Below are positions 1-5,257 of a DNA stretch of 5,622 nt, piece by piece. The notes beneath the pieces are model-generated. The model did not search any database. It was not told the DNA's origin and worked only from the letters and a program-made list of their open reading frames with translations. This stretch comes from a bacterium. Its GTDB lineage: Bacteria; Krumholzibacteriota; Krumholzibacteriia; LZORAL124-64-63. The translations under genes were made by a program, and so were the position numbers. The stretch lies in contig DAOVZQ010000207.1 in assembly GCA_030635025.1 (NCBI GenBank), positions 1 through 5,622 on the forward strand, written 5' to 3'. Within the stretch, counting starts at the first letter, position 1. Each line of letters starts with the position of its first letter.

Positions 1-130
1 GATTGATCAGGGCTACAACCCTAACGCGACATACGGCCCAGCTGTTAAGCGTAAAAAGGTCGATGTAATTGAAACCGAGTATCAAGACGATGAGCGCACA
101 GGCCCATGTCGACAGTTGCCTTTTATCCAT
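1..130 (-). CDS. Membrane-anchored protein of unknown function, N-terminal part only (cut by window edge)
   Basis: An ATG at 130 reads leftward for 43 codons without a stop and runs off the window, so only the N-terminus is seen. A near-perfect Shine-Dalgarno, GGAGGTAA (minus strand, 140-133), places GGAGG five bases before the ATG and makes this start convincing. The protein begins MDKRQLSTW, and residues about 9-25 (WACALIVLILGF and following) form one hydrophobic helix after a short charged N-terminus. It is therefore a signal anchor or an uncleaved signal peptide; no typical Ala-x-Ala cleavage site is visible before the edge. Two Cys (residues 11 and 34) are present. I do not recognise the family. 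Being short and partial it is easily missed, but the ribosome binding site and hydrophobic profile support a real gene. Confidence 0.68.
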   Translation of the reverse strand, partial: MDKRQLSTWACALIVLILGFNYIDLFTLNSWAVCRVRVVALIN

Positions 131-132
131 GC

Positions 133-140
133 TTACCTCC
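133..140 (-). promoter_or_regulatory. Strong Shine-Dalgarno that fixes the start at 130
   Basis: The minus strand reads GGAGGTAAGC directly before the ATG at 130. It is the best ribosome binding site in the window and the main reason to accept the truncated gene at the left edge. Confidence 0.75.
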
Positions 141-157
141 AGGTGTCATGACCGCAC

Positions 158-163
158 ATGATA
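158..163 (-). promoter_or_regulatory. Possible -10 box for the left-edge gene
   Basis: TATCAT on the minus strand matches five of six bases of TATAAT and would start transcription about 20 bases before the Shine-Dalgarno. No good -35 lies at 16-18 bases (the best is CGGGCA), so this is a weak call. Confidence 0.25.
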
Positions 164-342
164 GCAAATCGGTAAGCAATTGCCCGGCCTAAATTAAAAA
201 TAATAAACCGATAATGAATAATTAATTTCCACACGCAATATGCATCGGTTAGCAGGGAGGCAGGTAATTTGTTTCTTGTTGGGGGAGAGCAAGTTGCGAC
301 AAATCTGAATTCGGTGGGGTCAAATCAACCAGCCATATGTGC

Positions 343-375
343 AAAAAAAAGTGAAGGGAGAGCCGAAGCCCTCCC
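343..375 (-). terminator. Rho-independent terminator with UUCG tetraloop
   Basis: On the minus strand an 8-bp stem (375-368 with 363-356, one G-U pair) closes on a C(UUCG)G tetraloop, an exceptionally stable loop type. It is followed by TTCAC and then eight Ts (350-343). The five-base gap before the T-run is longer than usual. It would end transcription of the glycine-rich repeat gene about 140 bases after its stop. The plus strand has no T-run after the hairpin. Confidence 0.72.
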
Positions 376-512
376 GACGCTGACTTTGACATTTGAGGAG
401 ACGCGCTGTCAGTCAACAGTGATGAAGTGAATGTTGCACATCCGTCAATGCATTCAGCAAGTCCAACGTACGGAAATGTCGGGGCCGAGGCAATACCCCG
501 AACTCACTTTTT

Positions 513-1454
513 CTAGAAATGCACATTGATTCCGGGCAGTAATTTCAACCCTGAGGGGTTGTTTCCCGCGTAGTTCAAAAGACCGATCTGCACGCCCTTC
601 AATTCGTTGGTCCGATTGATAAGGCCGATCTGCAGGCCGGTCATCTGTTCGCTCACATGGTTGTAGCCGCCGATCATGAGGCCCTCTGCATAGGTAGATT
701 TCAGGTACGCGCACGTCACCATGATCCCCTCTACATTTTCGGCGCCAGCGGCCAGGCCGGAAACGCCCACGCCCGTAAAGGATTCGCCGCCTACGCCTAG
801 GCCGGCAACCGCCAGGCCGGAGAGGCTTTCGCCACCCACGCCGAGGCCGGCAACGAAAATCCCGTCCAGTGTCTCGCCGCCCACGCCCAGCCCCGAAACG
901 TAAATCCCGGTCAGGGTGTCGCCGCCGATGCCCAGGCCCGCGACGCCGATGCCCGTGAGGTCGTCACCGCCGATGCCGAGACCGGCGGCGAAGATCCCCG
1001 TGAGGTCGTCACCGCCGATGCCGAGACCGGCCGCGAAAATGCCGGACATGTCACTCCCGCCTACGCCCAGACCCGCGATGCCGATGCCGCTCATTTCGCC
1101 GACATCGGCGCCCAATCCGCAGACGGCGATGCCGTCGAATTCCTCGAAAGTGCAGGCGCCCAGGTTGACCGTGAGGCCTTCGCCCTTTGCGGCTTCCGTC
1201 CCGGCGATGCCCAGGGACATGCCCCGGATCTGACCGCGGGGGCTCTCTTCCGGCACCCAGACCGAAAAGGTCAAACCGTCGATCCGCTCGAGACCTTCGT
1301 CACGGATATTGAATCGGAAGCCCGTGAAGTTGCGTGAGTTGCCGAAGCTCAGCCCCGCACCGGCGACGGGTATGTCCAGCGAACCGGCCAGGGCCGGTGC
1401 TGACATGGCAAGTGACAGAAACAAGACGGTGAACAGCACGGGTACCTTACGCAT
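513..1454 (-). CDS. Secreted glycine-rich 15-residue repeat protein (LA_2272-type surface repeat family)
   Basis: The protein is 313 residues long. Residues 1-23 are a clear Sec signal peptide (charged MRK, hydrophobic core, APALA before G24), so it is exported. From about residue 45 to the end it is built of repeats starting G-hydrophobic-x-hydrophobic. Residues 78-272 are exactly thirteen 15-residue units such as GIFAAGLGIGGDDLT, followed by GLQIGLINRTNELK, GVQIGLLNYAGNNPS and a closing GLKLLPGINVHF. The GLQIGL.N / GVQIGLLN.A.NNP / LLP..N.HF ending is, from memory, typical of the LA_2272-type surface-repeat proteins. The regular spacing suggests a beta-solenoid or similar repetitive beta structure at the cell surface or in the periplasm. 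Function is unknown. The start is backed by AGGAGG seven bases upstream, and a terminator lies downstream, so it is probably monocistronic. Confidence 0.87.
   Translation of the reverse strand: MRKVPVLFTVLFLSLAMSAPALAGSLDIPVAGAGLSFGNSRNFTGFRFNIRDEGLERIDGLTFSVWVPEESPRGQIRGMSLGIAGTEAAKGEGLTVNLGACTFEEFDGIAVCGLGADVGEMSGIGIAGLGVGGSDMSGIFAAGLGIGGDDLTGIFAAGLGIGGDDLTGIGVAGLGIGGDTLTGIYVSGLGVGGETLDGIFVAGLGVGGESLSGLAVAGLGVGGESFTGVGVSGLAAGAENVEGIMVTCAYLKSTYAEGLMIGGYNHVSEQMTGLQIGLINRTNELKGVQIGLLNYAGNNPSGLKLLPGINVHF
639..1223 (-). repeat. Thirteen in-frame 45-bp coding repeats (15 residues each)
   Basis: The block encodes residues 78-272 of the glycine-rich protein, with a period of exactly 45 bp and no indels. 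The consensus unit is G-[IL]-x-[VA]-[AS]-G-L-G-[IV]-G-G-[DE]-[DST]-[LM]-[TS]. Outer units have diverged. The two central units, 954-998 and 999-1043, encode identical peptides and share their first 33 bases on the plus strand, which points to a recent duplication or gene conversion. This is a protein-coding repeat, not a CRISPR array, because there are no unique spacers. Confidence 0.88.
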
Positions 1455-1551
1455 TCGTCAGCCTCCTGGGGGCATTGGACCGGAAACCTGGGTACGGGAC
1501 AGCAGGGATACGTATGCCGATGGAATAGGGTTGCCTGGAAGCGGCGAGTCT

Positions 1552-1588
1552 AAAAAAAACACCTCCCGCCTCATGGAGACGAGAGGTG
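1552..1588 (-). terminator. Strong rho-independent terminator after the RRM gene
   Basis: On the minus strand 1588-1560 folds into a 13-bp stem (two G-U pairs) with a three-base loop (CAT), immediately followed by eight Ts (1559-1552). It begins 28 bases after the RRM stop codon. The plus strand lacks a T-run, so it acts on minus-strand transcripts and separates the RRM gene from the downstream repeat-protein gene. Confidence 0.9.
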
Positions 1589-1616
1589 CCGATCGGGTCT
1601 GTATTTGTCCGGACTA

Positions 1617-1883
1617 CTACTCGGGACGGGGACGACGGGGCTCGCGGGGGCGGGCCTCGTTGACCGTCAGCGCTCGGCCGTCGACTTCCTTGCCGTTCAG
1701 CTCTTCGATGGCCTTGCGGGCGGTGCCATCTTCGGGCATTTCCACAAAGCCGAAGCCGCGGGGGCGGCCGGTGTCGCGGTCGGTGATCAAAGCGACGTCA
1801 TCGACCTGGCCATACTCACCGAAGAGGGTGCGGATCTCGTCTTCAGTGGAACGGAAATTGAGGTTGCCAACATAGATCTTCAC
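1617..1883 (-). CDS. Small RRM-type RNA-binding protein
   Basis: This 88-residue protein is one RNA recognition motif plus a short basic, proline-rich tail (RPREPRRPRPE). RNP2 is IYVGNL at residues 3-8 and RNP1 is RGFGFVEM at 42-49, with the aromatic residues that stack on RNA bases (Y4, F44, F46) all present. The tail follows the last beta strand (ALTVNEA). Stand-alone RRM proteins of this size are known in cyanobacteria and several other phyla, where some respond to cold; the RNA targets here cannot be read from sequence. The start is GTG, not ATG. It is chosen because MKIYVGNL is the usual beginning of the domain and a weak purine-rich site (AAAGGA) lies about ten bases upstream. An ATG ten bases further upstream is out of frame and closes after 16 codons. 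A promoter candidate and a strong terminator suggest a monocistronic unit. Confidence 0.95.
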   Translation of the reverse strand: MKIYVGNLNFRSTEDEIRTLFGEYGQVDDVALITDRDTGRPRGFGFVEMPEDGTARKAIEELNGKEVDGRALTVNEARPREPRRPRPE

Positions 1884-1960
1884 TGAATCTCATCCTTTGC
1901 TTCGCCGGGACTGACGCGGGACCATTGGGAACCGGAGGCAGGACCTGGCAGGTTTGACTC

Positions 1961-1980
1961 TTGGGCTTTTTCCCGCCCAA
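1961..1980 (-). promoter_or_regulatory. Hairpin in the 5' leader of the RRM gene
   Basis: TTGGGC and GCCCAA form a perfect 6-bp stem around an eight-base purine-rich loop (GGGAAAAA on the minus strand). No T-run follows on either strand, so it is not a standard terminator. If the promoter at 1988-2016 is right, transcription starts at about 1981 and this stem-loop forms the very 5' end of the RRM mRNA, where it could stabilise the transcript or affect translation. It could alternatively be the 3' end of the redox operon. Confidence 0.4.
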
Positions 1981-1987
1981 CCGTACA

Positions 1988-2016
1988 AATGTATCAGGTT
2001 CATATTGGGTTCACAA
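1988..2016 (-). promoter_or_regulatory. Candidate sigma-70-type promoter of the RRM gene
   Basis: The minus strand has TTGTGA (2016-2011) and TACATT (1993-1988), each four of six to consensus, separated by exactly 17 bases. It lies just past the stop of the barrel gene and about 105 bases before the GTG start of the RRM gene. The spacing is good but the boxes are only moderate matches. Confidence 0.4.
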
Positions 2017-2037
2017 GACCATTCGGAGTCGATTACA

Positions 2038-3666
2038 TCAAAAGCGACTAGATATGCGTACTTCCACGCCTTCGAAGTCCGGTACCAGATAACAGGTCCC
2101 CGACGTGCAGGCGGTGCCGCCGCGGCGGCTACCGGCGAAGAGGCTCGCCTCATGATTCGCGTCCAGAATAATTGTGGCGTAACCGCCAAGCCAGCGTTTC
2201 GGATCCGTTTCCACTATGTCGAAAGTGAGTCCGTCGTCCTTCTCGTTCGGATCGTTGGAAAACTCGGCCACGACTCCCGCCGAGCCGAGGCCGGCCCGAG
2301 TGACGCCGGCGCTGACGAAGATGTTTTCGAATGTCCGGGTTTCGCCGAAAGTCTCGCGGTCGGCCTTTTGGAATTCCAACGAAACGAGCAGGGCGAGCAG
2401 ATCGCCCAGGTCGTGATCCAGACTCCCGCCGATCGTCCAATGATCCGTGATGCCCTCGACTTCGTCCTTGCCCACGGCGCAGAACACCTCGCCGCGCGTG
2501 GATGCGCGGGGCGGGCTCTCCAGCCCTAGGAAATTAAGTCGGTAGTACCGGGGACCGTTGAGTTGGTTGATGGCGTGGGCCGCCTCGGCCTGGAGTGTCC
2601 AGTCGCCGGGCAGGGCACCCATCAGCGAGAGTTGATGGCCGCGCTCCTCGTTTTGCTGCAGGAAGTGCGACATGCGGTTCAGCAGGTGTTGACGCATTTC
2701 CGGCACAAGGTTCGGCGGGTCGTTGACGCCCAATACGAAATCCCGGTAGTCCTTGGTCTCAAAACTCACGCCCCAGCGTCCGTAGCTGAGTTCGGTGGCC
2801 GTGTAGAACGCGTGGGGCGCATCCTCGCCCGTATCGAGGCCGTCATCGAACGGACGCCAGCTACGTCCGGCGTATTCGGCATAGAAGCTCACATCGGCAC
2901 CGCGGGTGCGAAGTTCGGGAAGCAGGGACGCCAGCCTGAGGGTCAAGTCGGCGCTACCCAGTTCCTCGAGTCCGTCGGCGCCGACTTTCTCGGTGCGAAG
3001 GTATCCCGCGCCGATCTCGACACCGCGATGCATGCGGACCGCGGCGTGCCCACCGGTCACGTACCCCTGCCGTCTCGGCAGGCCGAAATCGTCCAGGCCG
3101 TAAATGTTGTCGGGGTAGCGGACGGGTACGCCCGCCAGCACGGACGCGCGTACCGGGCCCTTGTCCACATCGAAGACGAAGCCTTCGAGATCTCGGCTGT
3201 CCACGTACTTCGAGCCGGGAAAGATGGCGTCTCGTACGACACCGGGCAGCTCGAAGGCACGGAACATCAGGCCGCGACCAAGCGTGGTGTACGCGCTGCC
3301 GATGCGCAGGTGGAGTCCGTTGCTGCGCCAGTCGACGTATTTGCGGGTGATCTCGTCAAAAGACGCGGGGATAAAACCATCATCATTCGAAGGTCGAAAG
3401 CTCTCGGCGCGCAGGCCGACGCGCCAGTCGCCTTGAGCGTACTCGAGGTTGAACTGGTTGAAGAGCTCCGTGAGCGTGTCGGCCGACTGGGCCGGGTCGC
3501 GCCCCACCTGATAGAGCATCAGGTTCGAGGGCCTGACCTGTCCTTCGTCCTGATCGCCCGTGTCGAGCCAGCCCGCCGACGCCGTGGGGGCGAGGGCCGA
3601 CAGGGGGAGGGCGACCAGTACGATAACAGCCGCTCTCGACGCCGCCCACGAGAAGAAGCGGATCAT
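2038..3666 (-). CDS. Outer-membrane beta-barrel protein, DUF6029-like
   Basis: The protein has 542 residues. Residues 1-31 are a signal peptide (APTASA before G32). The rest is rich in alternating polar and hydrophobic strands, and it ends VEVRISSRF with a C-terminal Phe, the usual signal for the barrel assembly machinery. The segment at about 122-146 (IGSAYTTLGRGLMFRAFE and following) and the end (GGTACTSGTCYLVPDFEGVE) resemble, from memory, the DUF6029 family of Bacteroidota and related phyla. Cys520 and Cys525 form a CX4C pair next to the last strands, which could be a disulfide. The ATG overlaps the stop of the upstream TlpA-like gene in an ATGA, so translation is probably coupled; a GAGG lies about ten bases upstream. 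Function is unknown. From context it may be a client or partner of the two thioredoxin-fold proteins of the same operon. The family name is less certain than the barrel call. Confidence 0.83.
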   Translation of the reverse strand: MIRFFSWAASRAAVIVLVALPLSALAPTASAGWLDTGDQDEGQVRPSNLMLYQVGRDPAQSADTLTELFNQFNLEYAQGDWRVGLRAESFRPSNDDGFIPASFDEITRKYVDWRSNGLHLRIGSAYTTLGRGLMFRAFELPGVVRDAIFPGSKYVDSRDLEGFVFDVDKGPVRASVLAGVPVRYPDNIYGLDDFGLPRRQGYVTGGHAAVRMHRGVEIGAGYLRTEKVGADGLEELGSADLTLRLASLLPELRTRGADVSFYAEYAGRSWRPFDDGLDTGEDAPHAFYTATELSYGRWGVSFETKDYRDFVLGVNDPPNLVPEMRQHLLNRMSHFLQQNEERGHQLSLMGALPGDWTLQAEAAHAINQLNGPRYYRLNFLGLESPPRASTRGEVFCAVGKDEVEGITDHWTIGGSLDHDLGDLLALLVSLEFQKADRETFGETRTFENIFVSAGVTRAGLGSAGVVAEFSNDPNEKDDGLTFDIVETDPKRWLGGYATIILDANHEASLFAGSRRGGTACTSGTCYLVPDFEGVEVRISSRF

Positions 3667-4229
3667 GGTCTCACGTCCTCGTCGGCGAGCAGGGCCGCGA
3701 TCTCGCGGGCGAGCAGTTTTTCGTCCCCTTCGCGGTAACCCCGATGATATGCGGTGACACGACCCTCTTGTGAGATCAAGAACGTCGTGGGCACCGAATC
3801 GACCCGGTATAACCTGGCGACTTCCTTGTCGCCGTCCAGCAGGACAGGAAAGGTCAACCCGAGCGAGCGAACCGTAGCGCCGATCTTGGGCCGGTTGCGA
3901 GGCTCGTCGATTGAAATCGCGATGACCGTCAAGCCGTCGTCCTCATGCGCCTCATAGAGTTCCTGGAGTCTCGGCAGAGCCTTGCGACACGGGCCGCACC
4001 AGGTGGCCCAGAAGTCGAGGATCACGGGGCCCCGTTTCAGGACGCTCGACAGGGTGACCTTTTCACCGGAGGGGGTCTCCAGGGTGAAACCGGGCGCCGC
4101 GCCCAGATCGTCGGCCGCACCGGTCGTCGGGAGATGCAGGCAGGTCAGCGCCAGAAGGACGGCGACCGCGTATCCGAGGACGGGGCGGCTTCGCAGCCGC
4201 CCCGCCCCGTTCCGATAAAGAATCGACAT
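3663..4229 (-). CDS. TlpA/ResA-type periplasmic thiol-disulfide oxidoreductase
   Basis: This 188-residue protein has an N-terminal hydrophobic segment (about residues 17-34), which is either a signal peptide cleaved near GAA-D40 or a membrane anchor. The thioredoxin-fold domain (about 45-183) carries the active site WCGPC at 77-81 within ILDFWATWCGPCRK, and the cis-proline motif VPTTF at 146-150 (Pro147). Length and layout fit TlpA/ResA/CcmG proteins, which usually reduce disulfides in envelope proteins or apocytochromes. No cytochrome maturation gene is visible here. It starts 12 bases after the stop of the selenoprotein gene, with AGGAG nine bases before the ATG, and its stop overlaps the start of the barrel gene (ATGA). 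The arrangement says all three are co-expressed. Substrate and direction (reductase or oxidase) are inferences. Confidence 0.94.
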   Translation of the reverse strand: MSILYRNGAGRLRSRPVLGYAVAVLLALTCLHLPTTGAADDLGAAPGFTLETPSGEKVTLSSVLKRGPVILDFWATWCGPCRKALPRLQELYEAHEDDGLTVIAISIDEPRNRPKIGATVRSLGLTFPVLLDGDKEVARLYRVDSVPTTFLISQEGRVTAYHRGYREGDEKLLAREIAALLADEDVRP

Positions 4230-4241
4230 GGGGCATGACTC

Positions 4242-5069
4242 CTATTTGATCAATGTTATGAAGCGTGATTGCGTCTCGCCGCGCACTCTCAGATTCGTGA
4301 GGTACGTGCCGCTGTTGGCGGGGCGTCCGTCGTCGTCGAGACCATCCCAGCGCATCGAATACTCGGCGCCGGCGGGCTGACGTCCATCGAAAAGTGTGCG
4401 TACGGAGCGTCCGCGAACATCGGTGATTCTCAGCTCGACCGGAGCATCGCCCTGCCCGTCGATGGAATAGGCGATGGTGGTCGCCGGGTTGAACGGATTC
4501 GGATAGGCCGCATGCAGCTGGAATCCCGCACGGTCGGGAGGACCGTCGACCGCCGTGTGCAGGTCGTCGAGAGCGTCGTTGATGGCACGACGTGCGCCCG
4601 TCACGCTCCAACCCTGGCGTCGCCAGGTGATCAGCCCGCTGGCGTCCATGACGAAGAACGCATCGAATCCAACGGCGTAGGCCGGTCCGAGACCCGCCTG
4701 CAGACCACCCACCAGGCAGGGATAGGTTATGCCGGTGGTCGATTTGAACGTGTTGGTTTGGCCGGCCGTGCCGTTCGCATTCTCAATGCCGAATGCCTGG
4801 AATTCCTGTCCCGCAAATTCATTGGCCAGAGACTCTGTTGACGGACCCGCCGCCAGACAGCTGCCTCATGAGTAGCCGAAGAAGAAGAGGAAACGGACCT
4901 TGCCGTCGTAATCACTGAGGGTGTAGGCGGTGCCGCTTTGTGGGTCGGTCAGGGTGAAGTTGGCGGCCTGTTCGCCGACCTGACCCGCGGCCAATGCGGC
5001 CACAGGCAGGATCAGCGCCAGCATGAGGGCAAGTGCCGTATGCCGAAGCCAAGTCATGCTCTTGATCAT
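4242..5069 (-). CDS. Exported thioredoxin-fold selenoprotein (UxxC) with C-terminal sorting-type domain; in-frame TGA read as Sec
   Basis: Read through one TGA (4868-4866) this is a 275-residue protein. Residues 1-28 are a signal peptide (LPVAALAA before G29). Residues about 31-165 are a redoxin domain: GEQAANFTLTD, then GKVRFLFFFGYS, then U68-G-S-C71, where related proteins have CxxC. A further Cys lies at 118 (TGITYPCL). The usual cis-Pro stretch reads YAVGFDAFFVMDASG, without the Pro. Residues about 183-275 form a FlgD/Por-type C-terminal module (YPNPFNPATTI, ITDVRGRSVRTL, WDGLDDDGRPANSGTY, ending ITLIK) that usually directs proteins to the cell surface or out of the cell. Frame is kept exactly on both sides of the TGA, no other stop occurs, and the downstream half has no ribosome binding site of its own. 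The start has GAGGGG seven bases upstream. It heads a tight operon with the TlpA-like and barrel genes. A nonsense mutation or base error at the Cys codon is the alternative. Confidence 0.84.
4824..4865 (-). promoter_or_regulatory. bSECIS-like hairpin directing Sec insertion
   Basis: Immediately after the UGA the mRNA can fold CUGU-(bulged C)-UGGCGG against CCGUCA-ACAG (4860-4850 with 4844-4835). This gives ten base pairs including one G-U, with a five-base loop CGGGU (4849-4845). The loop starts 17 bases after the UGA, has G in its second position and contains GGU, as in the E. coli fdhF element. A lower stem GGCAG / CUGGCC (4865-4861 with 4829-4824, one bulge) can extend it. This fits the known bacterial SECIS layout, where SelB binds a stem-loop inside the coding region just after the UGA. 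No folding energy was computed. Confidence 0.68.
4866..4868 (-). other. Selenocysteine codon (UGA), residue 68
   Basis: The TGA sits at the N-terminal catalytic Cys position of a redoxin CxxC motif (FFFGYS-U-GSC), the most common place for Sec in thioredoxin-fold selenoproteins. The downstream frame keeps full domain homology. TGA is one base from TGC or TGT, so an error cannot be excluded from sequence alone. Confidence 0.82.
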
Positions 5070-5129
5070 TACAACCCCTCTGTTTGGAACGGCCCGAAAG
5101 CCGGTTCGATTCCAGGTGAATGTTAAAAC

Positions 5130-5152
5130 AGGATCATTTTAGTCTACAATAA
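5130..5152 (-). promoter_or_regulatory. Probable promoter region of the redox operon (-10-like boxes)
   Basis: In the 188-bp gap upstream of the selenoprotein gene there is an AT-rich pocket with two minus-strand -10-like hexamers, TATTAT and TAAAAT, each five of six to consensus. I find no matching -35 at 16-18 bases from either, so the promoter type stays open. This is the only likely place for the operon promoter. Confidence 0.3.
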
Positions 5153-5219
5153 TAGATCAGAAGACAGATCGTTGCCACAATGCGGACTTATCCCATGTGC
5201 AAGTTCATCGAGATGAATG

Positions 5220-5248
5220 AAAAACGGGAAATAGGGGGATATATCCCC
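5220..5248 (-). terminator. Possible terminator after the small membrane-protein gene
   Basis: A perfect 14-bp palindrome, GGGGATATATCCCC (5235-5248), forms a short G+C stem ten bases after the stop of the membrane-protein gene. It is followed on the minus strand by CTATTTCCCG and five Ts (5224-5220). The stem is short and the T-run lies ten bases away, so it is weak, but its position fits the end of a transcription unit. Confidence 0.4.
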
Positions 5249-5257
5249 GCGGTGGGA

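Larger units (their letters stand above)
131..512. other. Intergenic region, 382 bp, AT-rich in its left half
   Basis: This is the longest stretch without a gene. Bases about 175-245 are markedly AT-rich compared with the GC-rich coding DNA around them and probably hold the promoter of the left-edge gene. The right half holds the terminator of the repeat protein (343-375) and a second small inverted repeat, TCGGGG / CCCCGA (479-484 and 496-501), with no adjacent T-run on the minus strand. I see no tRNA, no CRISPR array and no further ORF with a credible ribosome binding site. Confidence 0.6.

Noticed and set aside
310..330. Short GGGGTCAAATC-like stretch as the edge of a transposon or REP element
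   Set aside because: The match is too short, with no inverted repeat, target duplication or transposase nearby.
479..501. Inverted repeat TCGGGG / CCCCGA as a terminator of the repeat-protein gene
   Set aside because: No T-run follows on the minus strand and the loop is eleven bases. The hairpin at 356-375 with a UUCG loop and eight Ts is the better terminator.
720..1130. CRISPR-like or minisatellite array
   Set aside because: The repeats are contiguous, degenerate, in frame and without unique spacers, so they are protein-coding.
721..1233. Plus-strand proline-rich ORFs with PPTPRPA-like repeats
   Set aside because: They are the antisense translation of the glycine-rich 45-bp coding repeats. 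The minus frame has the signal peptide and the recognisable C-terminus.
1954..2529. Plus-strand ORF of 191 codons
   Set aside because: It is antisense to the end of the barrel gene and the RRM leader, with no domain signal.
2563..3738. Long plus-strand ORF of 391 codons
   Set aside because: It is antisense to the barrel gene, a product of high G+C codon bias, and has no recognisable domain, signal peptide or ribosome binding site. The opposite strand has a clear signal peptide, a C-terminal Phe and operon spacing.
4242..4712. Independent gene of 156 residues starting with GTG at 4712
   Set aside because: No ribosome binding site precedes it, the start falls inside a redoxin domain, and the frame continues upstream without a stop to the TGA and on to a signal peptide. 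It is the C-terminal part of the selenoprotein.
4866..5069. Independent secreted 67-residue protein or pseudogene fragment
   Set aside because: It would end in the middle of the redoxin active-site strand (FFFGYS). The TGA is exactly at the catalytic Cys and a SECIS-like hairpin follows. A true nonsense mutation remains possible but is less likely.
5095..5125. tRNA-like TPsiC arm (GGTTCGATTCC on the plus strand)
   Set aside because: The flanking five-base stem does not pair properly, and no acceptor stem, anticodon arm or D arm can be found around it. It is a chance match in the leader of the redox operon.
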